This document shows, piece after piece, positions 7,883 to 15,514 of a stretch of DNA of 24,658 bases (positions are counted from its first letter, which is position 1; each line of letters starts with the position of its first letter). Both the position numbers and the translations under genes were made by a program. Location: assembly GCA_934541015.1 (NCBI GenBank), contig CAKTDC010000036.1:1-24658 (forward strand). The letters run 5' to 3'. The notes under the pieces are model-generated. The model searched no databases, was not told where the DNA came from, and was given only the letters and a program-made list of their open reading frames with translations. The stretch is from an uncultured Luteimonas sp. (GTDB lineage: Bacteria; Pseudomonadota; Gammaproteobacteria; Xanthomonadales; Xanthomonadaceae).

Positions 7883-8572
7883 CTACACCGCGGCGGAGAA
7901 CCGGTAGCCTGAACCGCGCACGGTCTGCACCATCGAATCGAGCTGTGCCGGTTCGAGCGTCTTGCGCAGCCGGCGGATGTGCACGTCCACCGTGCGCTCC
8001 TCGACGTAGACGCTGCCGCCCCAGACGTGGTCGAGCAGCTGCGAGCGCGAGTACACCCGCTCGGGATGGGTCATGAAGAAGTGCAGCAGCCGGTACTCGG
8101 TGGGGCCGATGTTGATCGGCTGGTCGCCCGCGAAGACGCGATGGGCGGCGCCGTCGATGCGCAACTGGCCGACCTGGACGCTGCCGTCCTCGTCGTCCTC
8201 GCGCGAGCGGCGCATGACCGCGCGGATCCGCGCCAGCAGCTCGCGCGCGGAGAACGGCTTGACCACGTAGTCGTCGACGCCGGCCTCCAGGCCGTTGACC
8301 CGGTCGTTCTCCTCGCCGCGGGCGGTGAGCATGATGATCGGGACCTCCCGCGTCAGCGATTCGCGGCGCCAGCGCCGGGCCAGCTCGATTCCGCTGGTGC
8401 CCGGGAGCATCCAGTCGAGCAGGATCATGTCCGGCGCGCGGTCGGCGATGGCGGTTTCCGCCTCGCGGGCGTCGCCGGCATGGACCGGCTCGAAGCCGCC
8501 CTTGCGCAGTGCGAAAGCGACCATCTCGCGGATGGAGGGTTCGTCGTCGACGATCAGGATGCGTCTCTGCAT
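7883..8572 (-). CDS. phoB: Phosphate regulon response regulator PhoB
   Basis: A 229-residue OmpR-type response regulator, exactly the E. coli PhoB length. The receiver domain shows the acidic pair D9-D10, phosphorylation site D53 in LLDWMLPG, T83 and K105 ([12 protein letters not shown]). The C-terminal winged helix begins at about 130 and contains [14 protein letters not shown] and the recognition segment [16 protein letters not shown], ending GYRFSA. Phosphorylated PhoB binds Pho boxes and activates phosphate-scavenging genes. The ATG at 8572 starts [11 protein letters not shown] directly at the domain; the 24-residue upstream extension is not domain-like. A Pho box lies 42-59 bases upstream, so autoregulation is likely. 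It heads the run phoB-phoR-ppk1-ppx-GT4-PAP2. Confidence 0.96.
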   Translation of the reverse strand: MQRRILIVDDEPSIREMVAFALRKGGFEPVHAGDAREAETAIADRAPDMILLDWMLPGTSGIELARRWRRESLTREVPIIMLTARGEENDRVNGLEAGVDDYVVKPFSARELLARIRAVMRRSREDDEDGSVQVGQLRIDGAAHRVFAGDQPINIGPTEYRLLHFFMTHPERVYSRSQLLDHVWGGSVYVEERTVDVHIRRLRKTLEPAQLDSMVQTVRGSGYRFSAAV

Positions 8573-8613
8573 GGGCAGCGTGTGCGGGGCCGATGGACGG
8601 ATGCACGCATTAG

Positions 8614-8631
8614 ACGACAGTTTTGTGACAG
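8614..8631 (-). promoter_or_regulatory. Pho box (PhoB binding site) upstream of phoB
   Basis: Read on the minus strand, the 18 bases are CTGTCACAAAACTGTCGT: two direct heptamers (CTGTCAC, CTGTCGT) whose starts are 11 bases apart, separated by AAAA. This matches the classical Pho box pattern of two CTGTCAT-type repeats flanking an A/T-rich tetramer. It stands 41 bases before the phoB start, where it would replace a -35 element. No convincing -10 was identified. Confidence 0.85.
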
Positions 8632-8666
8632 GACGGTGACACACCGTCCCCGCGGGACCGCCCGCC

Positions 8667-10325
8667 CTACCGCCGCCTCAGGTCCTCGTCCCGTATTCCC
8701 TGGCGCCGCAGCTCCAGCACCACCGGGGTGATCTGGGCGATGCGCGCGTCGATGCGGGCGCGGGCGTAGTAGTCCAGGTCCTCGCGCTTCTTCAGGGTAT
8801 TGAGCTGGACCAGGGCCTGCTCCTCGCGGCCGCTGAGGTAGGCGGCCTCGGCATAGGCCTCGCCGGCACGGACCGGGTCGCCGGCGATCTCGCTGGCGCG
8901 GGCGAAGCTGCGCTGGAGCATCGGGTTGTCGGCATTGCCGGCGAGCAGGGGGCGCAGCACGGCCTGGGCGCGGCGACCGGCCTCGGCGCTGTTGCGTTCG
9001 GTCAGGATGCCGGCGTAGGTCAGCGCCACCGCCGGATCGCGCGGCATCCGCGACACCAGCGCCTCCATGCGGGCGTCGGCCTGGGCGGTCCGGCCGGCCT
9101 TGGCCTCGGCTTCGGCCAGGCCCAGGCTCAGCCACAGGTTGCCGGGGTGTTCCTCGAGCAGCTCGCGCAGGTCGCGCGCGGCGGCAGCCGGGTCGCTGGC
9201 ACGGAAGCGCGCCAGGGCCAGGCCGTAGCGGCGGGCGTCGTCGAGCCTGCCGCCGCGGCGCATCTGCTCGTATTCGCGGACCGCGGCGGTGGCGGTGTTG
9301 GCGCTGAGCACGCGCAGCCGCTCGCGCGCCATCGCGAAGCGCAGGCCGTCGTCGTCGGCCGCCAGGCCCTCCAGCGGGAGCCGCAGCGAAGCCGGCAGCA
9401 GCGGGTGGTCGCTGGCGATCGTCGCCGCGGCCGGGCCGGCCGGTGCCTCCAGCGGCACCCGTTCGCTGCGGCTGCCGTCCGGGGTGCTGGTGGTCGCGGT
9501 CACGCTGCCGCCGCGCATCTGCTCGGCCCGCTGGCGCGCCTCGCTGATGCGGGTGGTGGTGATCGGGTGGGTCTTGAGGTAGTCGGGCAGGCGCTCGCGC
9601 TCGCCGCCCTGGTTGGTGCGGGAAACCGCCTGCATGCGCTCGAACATGCTCGCCATCGCGTCGGGCGAATAGCCGCTGCGCGCGAGGGTGCGGATGCCGA
9701 GGCGGTCGGCCTCGGATTCGTTGGAGCGGGTGTAGTCGATCTGCCGCTGCAGCGCCAGGCCCTGCGCGCTGGCAATCGCTGCCATCGCGGCGTCGCCGGA
9801 GGAACTGCTGCCCGAACTCTGCGCCACCGCGATCGCGCCGAGCATCGCCAGCAGCATCGGGATCTGGTCGCGCTGGGCACGCTCCACGCCGCGCAGCACG
9901 TGCGACTGGGTCACGTGCGCGACTTCGTGCGCCAGCACCGCGGCCACCTCGTCCTCGCTTTCCGCCGCAAGCACCAGCCCGGCGTTCATGCCGATGTAGC
10001 CGCCCAGGGTGGCGAAGGCGTTGATGCTGCGGTCGCGCATCATGAAGAAAGTGAATTCCTGCCGCGGCTGGTCGCTGGCGGCACCGAGGCGGTTGCCGGT
10101 GGCGGTCAGCCAGCCGTCGATCAGCGGATCCTCGAGCACGTAGTTGTAGTGGCGCAGCTGGCTGAGCAGCATGCGCCCGTATTCGCGCTGCTGCGCAGGC
10201 GCGAGCACGGTGCCGGCGGAGGAGCCGATGTCGGGCAGCCGCGCCTCCTGCGCCGGCGCGCAGACGGCGGCCAGCATCAGCGTCGCGAAGACGCTTGCCA
10301 GGAACGGTCGGGGGACTCGGGGCAT
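8667..10325 (-). CDS. bepA: BepA-type periplasmic M48 metalloprotease with TPR-like tail
   Basis: A 552-residue secreted zinc protease. The N-terminus is a Sec signal peptide (hydrophobic 9-22, likely cleavage near APA-QEA at 26). The M48 domain carries HEVAH (H133, E134, H137) with the third ligand E203 in the E-x3-D motif ESEAD, preceded by [29 protein letters not shown] matches the region of the regulatory histidine of E. coli BepA. The C-terminal 250 residues are Ala/Leu/Arg-rich helical repeats consistent with tetratricopeptides. BepA helps LptD assembly and degrades stalled outer-membrane proteins. It is somewhat longer than E. coli BepA (487). It precedes phoB on the same strand with a 94-base gap holding the Pho box, so it is probably a separate unit. 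Confidence 0.9.
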   Translation of the reverse strand: MPRVPRPFLASVFATLMLAAVCAPAQEARLPDIGSSAGTVLAPAQQREYGRMLLSQLRHYNYVLEDPLIDGWLTATGNRLGAASDQPRQEFTFFMMRDRSINAFATLGGYIGMNAGLVLAAESEDEVAAVLAHEVAHVTQSHVLRGVERAQRDQIPMLLAMLGAIAVAQSSGSSSSGDAAMAAIASAQGLALQRQIDYTRSNESEADRLGIRTLARSGYSPDAMASMFERMQAVSRTNQGGERERLPDYLKTHPITTTRISEARQRAEQMRGGSVTATTSTPDGSRSERVPLEAPAGPAAATIASDHPLLPASLRLPLEGLAADDDGLRFAMARERLRVLSANTATAAVREYEQMRRGGRLDDARRYGLALARFRASDPAAAARDLRELLEEHPGNLWLSLGLAEAEAKAGRTAQADARMEALVSRMPRDPAVALTYAGILTERNSAEAGRRAQAVLRPLLAGNADNPMLQRSFARASEIAGDPVRAGEAYAEAAYLSGREEQALVQLNTLKKREDLDYYARARIDARIAQITPVVLELRRQGIRDEDLRRR

Positions 10326-10405
10326 CGGGCGTGGAGTGGCGGGCGGTGTGTGCAGGATGCCGCCCGCGGCCGCGGCAGGCGTGAATCAGTCGTTAACCCG
10401 CAGCT

Positions 10406-10419
10406 GCAGCGGCCGCTGC
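10406..10419. other. 14-bp perfect palindrome in the bepA/glutaredoxin divergent region
   Basis: GCAGCGGCCGCTGC is self-complementary and lies between the divergent bepA and glutaredoxin starts. It could be an operator or a chance G+C-rich palindrome. No clear promoter hexamers were seen next to it. Confidence 0.3.
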
Positions 10420-10479
10420 GGACTGGAAAACCGGCCCGCGGCGGGCGATAGTCCTGCGACTGAAGCCAGAGTCCGCCGA

Positions 10480-10764
10480 GTGAACGAAGACGCCGCCACC
10501 CCCTCCGGCCAGCCGGACATCGTCATCTACAGCAGCGCAATCTGCGCCTACTGCGCCGCCGCCAAGAACTTCCTCGGCAGCCGCGGGCTGCAGTGGCGTG
10601 AAATCCGCATCGACCTGGATCCGGCCGAGCGCGAGAAGATGGTCGCGCGGACCCGCCGCACCACCGTGCCGCAGATCTTCATCGGTGACGTGCACGTGGG
10701 CGGCTACGACGACATGATCGCGCTGCACCGTGCCGGCAGGCTGGAGCCGCTGCTGGCCGGCTGA
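10480..10764 (+). CDS. grxC: Glutaredoxin, Grx3/GrxC type
   Basis: A 94-residue cytosolic thiol-disulfide oxidoreductase using glutathione. The thioredoxin-fold core begins DIVIYSS (13-19); the redox motif is C22-A-Y-C25, a variant of the usual CPYC. The cis-proline segment TTVPQIFIG and the glutathione-binding GGYDDMIALHRAGRLEPLL follow. The start is GTG at 10480, which gives the normal family length with a short N-terminal extension; a weak agag lies about ten bases upstream. No good ATG is available in frame. It is divergent from bepA, and 97 bases containing a hairpin separate it from the next gene. Confidence 0.9.
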   Translation: MNEDAATPSGQPDIVIYSSAICAYCAAAKNFLGSRGLQWREIRIDLDPAEREKMVARTRRTTVPQIFIGDVHVGGYDDMIALHRAGRLEPLLAG

Positions 10765-10784
10765 GCGCCGCGGCCGCACGCCTT

Positions 10785-10802
10785 CCGCCCGGTTCCGGGC
10801 GG
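10785..10802 (+). terminator. Hairpin after the glutaredoxin gene
   Basis: CCGCCCGG and CCGGGCGG form an 8-bp perfect stem with a two-base (or effectively four-base) loop, 20 bases after the stop codon. There is no T-run, so it is a weak terminator or a 3'-end stabiliser. Confidence 0.35.
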
Positions 10803-10861
10803 ATCCCACATCCACCGCCGCGTCCCGCCGTACGGCCGGGCGGGCTTCGGGACACCCACGC

Positions 10862-11242
10862 ATGAGCGAGACAGACCGCATCGGCGAGTTCACCGCGTTC
10901 CGCCAGCGCATGAACGAGCGCATCCTGGCCGAACCCAACCAGGTGGTGCGCCGCTTCTTCGCGCTCGACACCCAGACCTACCAGGCCGGGGCGCTCGATG
11001 TGAAGACCAAGGAGCTGCTGGGCCTGGTGGCCTCGCTGGTCCTGCGCTGCGACGACTGCATCAGCTACCACGTGGCCCAGTGCCGCGAGGCCGGCGTCAG
11101 CCGCGAGGAGTTCTTCGAGGCGTTTTCGGTCGGCCTGGTGGTGGGCGGCAGCATCGTCATTCCGCACCTGCGGCGGGCGGTGGATTTCCTCGACAGGCTG
11201 GAGCAGGGCGAGGCCGGGCCGCCGCCCGCCCACGGCCACTGA
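10862..11242 (+). CDS. AhpD-like / carboxymuconolactone decarboxylase-family protein
   Basis: A 126-residue helical protein of the AhpD/CMD superfamily. The hallmark is E51 (KTKELLGL) followed by C63-D-D-C66-x3-H70, the redox pair and histidine of AhpD-type peroxidase domains; FEAFSVGLVVGGSIVIPHL continues the fold. Members reduce peroxides through the two cysteines or carry out decarboxylation; the CxxC with histidine favours a redox role (family knowledge, not proven here). Nearness to a glutaredoxin fits thiol-based stress metabolism. The ATG at 10862 starts at the domain; only a weak ribosome-binding site is visible. A His/Pro-rich tail (PPPAHGH) ends the protein. A strong hairpin follows. 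Confidence 0.87.
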   Translation: MSETDRIGEFTAFRQRMNERILAEPNQVVRRFFALDTQTYQAGALDVKTKELLGLVASLVLRCDDCISYHVAQCREAGVSREEFFEAFSVGLVVGGSIVIPHLRRAVDFLDRLEQGEAGPPPAHGH

Positions 11243-11255
11243 ACGGGTCGCGCAA

Positions 11256-11280
11256 CCCCGCCGGCCGGGGTCCGGCGGGG
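11256..11280 (+). terminator. Hairpin downstream of the AhpD-like gene
   Basis: CCCCGCCGG (11256-11264) pairs perfectly with CCGGCGGGG (11272-11280) around a seven-base loop, starting 14 bases after the stop codon. There is no T-run. It is a very stable 3' structure, plausibly a terminator or mRNA end protector. Confidence 0.45.
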
Positions 11281-11288
11281 CGGGCGGC

Positions 11289-11318
11289 TTGGGGCCGGGG
11301 CTCCGTTTCGGGCATAAT
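11289..11318 (+). promoter_or_regulatory. Candidate sigma-70 promoter of the isocitrate dehydrogenase gene
   Basis: TTGGGG (11289-11294) and CATAAT (11313-11318) are spaced by 18 bases. The A/T-rich patch gcataattt stands out in G+C-rich surroundings. Transcription would start near 11325, about 60 bases before the start codon and before the hairpin at 11339. Confidence 0.5.
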
Positions 11319-11338
11319 TTCACTGTCAACCAATTCGA

Positions 11339-11365
11339 CGCCGCGCCCCCGCGCGGCGCGTTTTT
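11339..11365 (+). terminator. Intrinsic-terminator-like hairpin in the icd leader
   Basis: CGCCGCGC (11339-11346) pairs with GCGCGGCG (11351-11358) around CCCC, followed after two bases by TTTTT (11361-11365). This is a textbook intrinsic-terminator shape. It ends 18 bases before the start codon of the isocitrate dehydrogenase gene and lies downstream of that gene's candidate promoter. It may be an attenuator, or it may end transcription from upstream. Confidence 0.6.
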
Positions 11366-11383
11366 GCACGGAAATCCCCCCAC

Positions 11384-12391
11384 ATGACCCAGACAATCAC
11401 GGTCATCCGCGGCGATGGCATCGGCCCGGAGATCATGGAAGCCACGCTCCACGTGCTCGACGCGATGGGCCTCGGCCTGCGCTACGAGGACGCCGACGCC
11501 GGCCTGGCCGCGCTGGAGAAGCACGGCGAACTGCTGCCGCAGGCGACGATGGACTCGATCCGGCGCAACCGGATCGCGCTCAAGAGCCCGCTGACCACGC
11601 CCGTCGGCGGCGGCTTCAGCTCGATCAACGTCGAGCTGCGCAAGCGTTTCGACCTGTACGCCAATCTGCGTCCGGCCAAGTCGTTCCCGAACACCCGTTC
11701 GCGATTCCCCACGGGCGTCGACGTGATCACCGTGCGCGAGAACACCGAGGGCGCCTACATCGGCGAGGGCCAGTCGATCACCGAGGACGGCGAGACGGCG
11801 ACCCTGATGCAGAAGATCACCCGCAAGGGCTCCGAGCGCATCGTCCGCTACGCCTTCGACCTGGCCCGCAGCACCGGCCGCAGGAAGGTCACCGTGGTGC
11901 ACAAGGCCAACATCCTCAAGACCACCTCGGGCCTGTTCCTGAAGGTGGCGCGCGAGGTCGCGGCGCAGTACCCGGAAATCGAGTGCAACGAGATGATCGT
12001 CGACAACACCTGCATGCAGCTGGTGATGCGGCCCGAGCAGTTCGACGTGATCGTCACCACCAACCTGTTCGGCGACATCATTTCCGACCTGTGCGCCGGG
12101 CTGGTCGGTGGACTCGGCCTGGCGCCGGGCGCGAACATCGGCGCCGAGGCCGCGATTTTCGAAGCCGTGCACGGCACTGCGCCGGACATCGCCGGGCAGG
12201 GCAAGGCCAACCCCTGCGCCCTGCTGCTGGGTGCCGCGCAGATGCTCGACCACCTGGGCAGGCCCGCCGACGCCGAACGCCTGCGCAACGCCATCGTCGC
12301 CACGCTCGAAGCCAGCGACAGCCTGACCCCGGACCTGGGCGGCAGCGGCAGCACCATGTCCTTCGCCAAGGCGATCGCCAGCCGGGTCTGA
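11384..12391 (+). CDS. Isocitrate dehydrogenase, NAD-type (beta-decarboxylating dehydrogenase)
   Basis: A 335-residue decarboxylating dehydrogenase of the isocitrate/isopropylmalate family. The N-terminus TVIRGDGIGPEIM (6-18), the substrate-phosphate region LKSPLTTPVGGGFSSIN, the arginine-containing LYANLRPAKSFPN, ITVRENTEGAYIGE, catalytic K in VVHKANILK, and the metal-binding aspartates in TTNLFGDIISDLCAGLVGGLG are all present. The C-terminal EAVHGTAPDIAGQGKANP is the cofactor-binding stretch. The size and the GGGFSSIN substrate loop fit the short NAD-dependent isocitrate dehydrogenases found in Xanthomonas rather than LeuB. Homoisocitrate or tartrate dehydrogenase remain alternatives. The ATG at 11384 has cggaaa about ten bases upstream. 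It is probably transcribed alone from its own promoter. Confidence 0.88.
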   Translation: MTQTITVIRGDGIGPEIMEATLHVLDAMGLGLRYEDADAGLAALEKHGELLPQATMDSIRRNRIALKSPLTTPVGGGFSSINVELRKRFDLYANLRPAKSFPNTRSRFPTGVDVITVRENTEGAYIGEGQSITEDGETATLMQKITRKGSERIVRYAFDLARSTGRRKVTVVHKANILKTTSGLFLKVAREVAAQYPEIECNEMIVDNTCMQLVMRPEQFDVIVTTNLFGDIISDLCAGLVGGLGLAPGANIGAEAAIFEAVHGTAPDIAGQGKANPCALLLGAAQMLDHLGRPADAERLRNAIVATLEASDSLTPDLGGSGSTMSFAKAIASRV

Positions 12392-12710
12392 GCCGGACGG
12401 GCCGGGGGGGCAGGGCGGTACCGCGCCGTACTGCCGCTGCCGGCCGCGCGCCTGACTGTGGGTACGCGGGGCGCGCTGCGGCGGGCGGCCTGCTTTCCGG
12501 GCGCCAGCAGACGCTCCGTGCCGATCCCGACCGGGCCCATCGCCGCCGCCGCGCTGCGCGTGCGGCCTCCCCTGCGTTCCGCCATCGCCGGCCGGCACCG
12601 GCTGCCCCGGCCCTGCGTCCTGTTTTTGCACCCGCGCCTTTCCGGCCACGGGCATGACGGCGGGCCTTGAGCGGCCCACAATCGCCGGTCCCCATGTCCG
12701 GCGCTCCCCG
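12392..12710. other. Intergenic region between icd and nhaC
   Basis: This 319-base gap holds no gene I can support; the short ORFs in it are Arg/Pro/Ala-rich frame shadows. Near its left end GCGGTAC (12415-12421) and GTACTGC (12428-12434) form a 7-bp hairpin with one G-U pair, a possible end for the icd transcript. Near its right end CACAAT (12677-12682) could be a -10 for nhaC with a poor -35. An ATG at 12694 opens a six-codon frame whose TGA overlaps the nhaC ATG. Confidence 0.5.
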
Positions 12711-14051
12711 ATGACCGTCCGCCCCAGCGCCCTGGCGCTGACCCCGCTGCTGCTGTTCGTCGCGATCTTCTTCGGCGCCGGCCTGTATTTCACCGCGCTC
12801 GGCGATCCCATGGGCTTCTACCAGCTGCGTGCGCCAGTGGCGATCCTGCCCGCGCTGGCGCTGGCGGCGCTGATCGCCTGGCGGCGCGGGGTCCGGCCCG
12901 GGGAAACCCTCCTGCAGGGCATGGGCGAGCCGAACATCGTGATGATGTGCCTGATCTTCCTGCTGGCCGGCGCGTTCGCGCACGTGTCCAAGGCGGTGGG
13001 CGCGGTCGATGCGGTGGTGTCCCTGGGCGTGGGCGCGCTGCCGCCGGCGCTGCTGCTGCCGGGACTGTTCCTGATCGCCTGCATGGTGTCGCTGGCGATC
13101 GGCACCTCGATGGGCACCATCGCCGCGGTGGCGCCGATCGCGGTCGGCGTGGCCGACGCGGCCGGCCTCGACCGCACCCTGGTGGTCGGCGGCGTGGTCG
13201 GCGGCGCGATGTTCGGGGACAACCTCTCGGTGATTTCCGACACCACCATCGCCGCCACCCGCACCCAGGGCGCGCAGATGCGCGACAAGTTCCGGGAGAA
13301 CTTCAGGATCGCGCTGCCTGCGGCGCTGGCGACCATGGTCCTGCTCGGCCTGGCCGGCGATTCGGCGCCGGTGGAGGCCGAGACCACTGCTTCGCCGTGG
13401 CTGGCGCTGCCCTACCTGCTGGTCCTGGCGCTGGCGCTGGCGGGCCTGGACGTGCTCGTGGTGCTGGGCATCGGGCTGGTGCTCGCCGGAGGCTTCGGCC
13501 TCGCCTTCGGCGAGGCTTACGATCTTGTCGAGTATGCCGGCGACATCTGGACCGGCTTCGAAGGGATGGTCGAGATCCTGCTGCTGTCGCTGCTGATCGG
13601 CGGCATGGGCGCGCTGATGAAGGCCAGCGGCGGGCTGGACTGGCTGGCACAGGCCATCTCGCGCTTCGCCCGCGGCCACCGCGGGCGCCGCACCGGCGAG
13701 TTCAGCATCGCCGCGCTGTCGGCGACGGCCGACGTGTTCACCGCCAACAACACGGTGGCGATCCTGGTCAGCGGCAGCGTCGCCAGGGACATCGCGGTGC
13801 GCCACGGCATCAGCCCGCGGCGCGCGGCGAGCATCCTCGACATCTTCGCCTGCGTGCCCCAGGGTCTGCTGCCCTACGGCGCCCAGATCCTGCTCGCCGC
13901 ATCGCTGGCCTCGATCTCGCCCTTCGCCCTGGCCGGCAAGGTCTGGTACTGCTGGCTGCTGGCGCTGGTGGCGATCGGCTTCCTGGCCTGGCCCGCACGC
14001 GGGCAGCAGCCCGCGGCCGACTCCCGCCATGGCGACCAAGCCCGCGCCTGA
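12711..14051 (+). CDS. nhaC: Na+/H+ antiporter, NhaC family
   Basis: A 446-residue polytopic inner-membrane protein with about eleven to twelve hydrophobic segments from residue 8 to 430. The family signature is the run MFGDNLSVISDTTIAATRTQ, with acidic and Ser/Thr residues inside the membrane; GTSMGTIAAVAPIAVG and a matching second-half motif ADVFTANNTVAILVSG are also present. NhaC proteins exchange sodium for protons; relatives such as MleN exchange malate and lactate as well, so the exact substrate is uncertain. The ATG at 12711 starts just before the first membrane helix; the 19-residue upstream in-frame extension lacks support. The protein ends in a hydrophilic Gln/Ala/Arg tail. It is convergent with ispA. 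Confidence 0.88.
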   Translation: MTVRPSALALTPLLLFVAIFFGAGLYFTALGDPMGFYQLRAPVAILPALALAALIAWRRGVRPGETLLQGMGEPNIVMMCLIFLLAGAFAHVSKAVGAVDAVVSLGVGALPPALLLPGLFLIACMVSLAIGTSMGTIAAVAPIAVGVADAAGLDRTLVVGGVVGGAMFGDNLSVISDTTIAATRTQGAQMRDKFRENFRIALPAALATMVLLGLAGDSAPVEAETTASPWLALPYLLVLALALAGLDVLVVLGIGLVLAGGFGLAFGEAYDLVEYAGDIWTGFEGMVEILLLSLLIGGMGALMKASGGLDWLAQAISRFARGHRGRRTGEFSIAALSATADVFTANNTVAILVSGSVARDIAVRHGISPRRAASILDIFACVPQGLLPYGAQILLAASLASISPFALAGKVWYCWLLALVAIGFLAWPARGQQPAADSRHGDQARA

Positions 14052-14142
14052 GCCACGGAACCGGGTGGGCCCTCCGCCTGTCCGGGTGCCCGCCGCCGCA
14101 GCCCCCAGGCGATCCGCCGTGCATCGCGATCGCTCGGGCAGG

Positions 14143-14220
14143 GGCAGGCAGCGCCTGCCGGGTATACGCCGCCATCCGCCATCTCCGGCCCCGGACGGAC
14201 GCTGCGCCGGGCCTCCGTCC
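14143..14220. terminator. Two hairpins between the convergent nhaC and ispA genes
   Basis: GGCAGGC/GCCTGCC (14143-14149 and 14153-14159, loop AGC) and GGACGGA/TCCGTCC (14193-14199 and 14214-14220) are perfect 7-bp stems in the 180-base convergent gap. Neither has a T-run on either side. They are plausible bidirectional transcript ends. Confidence 0.4.
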
Positions 14221-14231
14221 CTGCCTGCGCC

Positions 14232-15227
14232 TCAGCGGTCCCGCTCGACGGCCTGGCGGCCGAGCGCGGCCAGCGCCGCGGTGTCGCCAGTGCAGCGGGC
14301 CAGGGCGTCGTCCATGCGTCCGGACAGTTCGCGCAGCCGTGCGCGCGAGGCGTCGAGGCCGATCAGCGCAGGAAAGGTGGCCTTGTCCTGCTCGACATCC
14401 TTCCCGACGGTCTTGCCGAGGGTGGCGCTGTCGCCCTCGATGTCGAGCAGATCGTCGCGGATCTGGAAGGCCAGGCCCAGGGCCTCGGCGAAGGCGTCGA
14501 GCGATGCGCAGGTGGCGGTGTCGGCATCGGCCGCGATGGCGCCCAGCCGCACCGCGGCACGCAGCAGCGCACCGGTCTTGAGCGCGTGCAGGCGTTCGAG
14601 GAAGGACACGGACCCGGAAATGGTGTCAGGGACAATTTCCGGATCCAGTGCTGGAGCGCCCTCCGGCCCGTCGGCCGGAAATTGTCCCTGACACCGTTTC
14701 TGCTGCTGTCCCCATTTCCGGCCGGTTGCGGCGAGGTCGAAGGCCTGGCCGCCGCACATGCCGGCGGCGCCGGCGGCGGTGGCCAGTTCCGACAGCATGG
14801 CGACCACGCGCGGCGCGGGAAGCGGCGAGGCGGCGAGTACCGCGAACGCCAGCGACTGCAGCGCGTCGCCGGCCAGGATCGCGGTGCCCTCGTCGAAGGC
14901 GACGTGGACGGTGGGCTGGCCGCGGCGCAGCGCGTCGTTGTCCATGGCCGGCAGGTCGTCGTGGACCAGGGAGTAGGCGTGGACCAGTTCGACCGCCGCG
15001 GCGGGCGCGTCGAGCGCGGAATCCCCGGCGCCGCAGGCGTGTCCGGCGGCGTAGGCCAGCAGCGGGCGCATGCGCTTGCCGCCCAGCAGTACCGCGTGGC
15101 GCATCGACGCCAGCAGGCGCGGTTCGGTGGCGTCCTGGCGGTCGAGGGCGGTGGCCAGGGTGGCGTCGGCGCGCGTGCGCCAGGCGGAAAGCAGCTGCAG
15201 CGTGCCGCCTGCCGCGGGCTCAGACAT
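14232..15227 (-). CDS. ispA: Polyprenyl (farnesyl/geranyl) diphosphate synthase with in-frame insertion
   Basis: A 331-residue trans-prenyltransferase that condenses isopentenyl diphosphate with allylic diphosphates to geranyl/farnesyl diphosphate. GGKRMRPLL (49-57), the first aspartate-rich motif DDLPAMD (90-96), GGQAFDLA (159-166), [10 protein letters not shown] (217-226) and the second aspartate-rich motif DDLLD (258-262) are all intact. Homologues such as E. coli IspA have about 299 residues, with roughly 11 residues between GGQALDL and the LERIH segment. Here 44 intervene, and the extra 33 or so are encoded by a palindromic repeat element. The reading frame is preserved. The ATG at 15227 overlaps the 3' end of xseB by 8 bases, the usual xseB-ispA coupling; no dxs follows. 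Activity is likely but unproven. Confidence 0.92.
   Translation of the reverse strand: MSEPAAGGTLQLLSAWRTRADATLATALDRQDATEPRLLASMRHAVLLGGKRMRPLLAYAAGHACGAGDSALDAPAAAVELVHAYSLVHDDLPAMDNDALRRGQPTVHVAFDEGTAILAGDALQSLAFAVLAASPLPAPRVVAMLSELATAAGAAGMCGGQAFDLAATGRKWGQQQKRCQGQFPADGPEGAPALDPEIVPDTISGSVSFLERLHALKTGALLRAAVRLGAIAADADTATCASLDAFAEALGLAFQIRDDLLDIEGDSATLGKTVGKDVEQDKATFPALIGLDASRARLRELSGRMDDALARCTGDTAALAALGRQAVERDR
14614..14721. repeat. REP-like palindromic repeat pair inserted inside ispA
   Basis: A 19-bp core ggtgtcagggacaatttcc (14622-14640) recurs inverted and perfect at 14677-14695, and the match extends a few bases further with one mismatch. Outside it, ccggaaatgg (14614-14623) pairs with ccatttccgg (14712-14721). 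Inside, ccggcc-cgtc-ggccgg is another small hairpin. The outer limits span 108 bases, 36 codons, keeping the ispA frame open. The architecture is that of a REP doublet (REPIN) or a protein-inserted palindromic element. Confidence 0.8.
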
Positions 15228-15489
15228 CCGCGTCGTCGCCAGGCAGGCCGGGGAAGGGAACCGCGCGCTCGGGCGCGTCCGGATCGGTGAGCAGGCGCAC
15301 GCGCAGTTCGGCCTGCTCCAGCGCCTGCCGGCAGTGGCGGTAAAGGCCGACGCCGCGTTCGTAGGCGGTGAGGGAGTCCTCCAGGCTCATCTCGCCGTGC
15401 TCCATCTTCTCGACCAGCTTCTCCAGCTGGTCCAGTGAGCTCTCGAAATCGGCGACGGGGGAGGGCGCGGATCCGGTGTTCTTGGCCAT
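15220..15489 (-). CDS. xseB: Exodeoxyribonuclease VII small subunit
   Basis: An 89-residue helical protein. [26 protein letters not shown] and [23 protein letters not shown] helices are typical of XseB, which binds the large subunit XseA in a multi-subunit nuclease that degrades single-stranded DNA. The ATG at 15489 gives the normal N-terminus. No Shine-Dalgarno is seen, but TACACT lies six bases upstream and may allow a leaderless transcript. It lies 25 bases after tilS and overlaps ispA by 8 bases. xseA is not in the window. Confidence 0.93.
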   Translation of the reverse strand: MAKNTGSAPSPVADFESSLDQLEKLVEKMEHGEMSLEDSLTAYERGVGLYRHCRQALEQAELRVRLLTDPDAPERAVPFPGLPGDDADV

Positions 15490-15495
15490 GTGCCC

Positions 15496-15501
15496 AGTGT
15501 A
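15496..15501 (-). promoter_or_regulatory. Candidate -10 for a leaderless xseB transcript
   Basis: TACACT on the minus strand ends six bases before the xseB ATG, so transcription would begin at or next to the start codon. The -35 region is poor. The same TACACT-to-start spacing is seen at the sigma-factor gene. Confidence 0.35.
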
Positions 15502-15514
15502 AGCGATGGCCCGC

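Noticed and set aside
12458..12670. 70-codon plus-strand ORF in the icd-nhaC gap
   Set aside because: The Arg/Pro/Ala-rich product lacks a recognisable motif and a ribosome-binding site; it is most likely an open frame by G+C bias.
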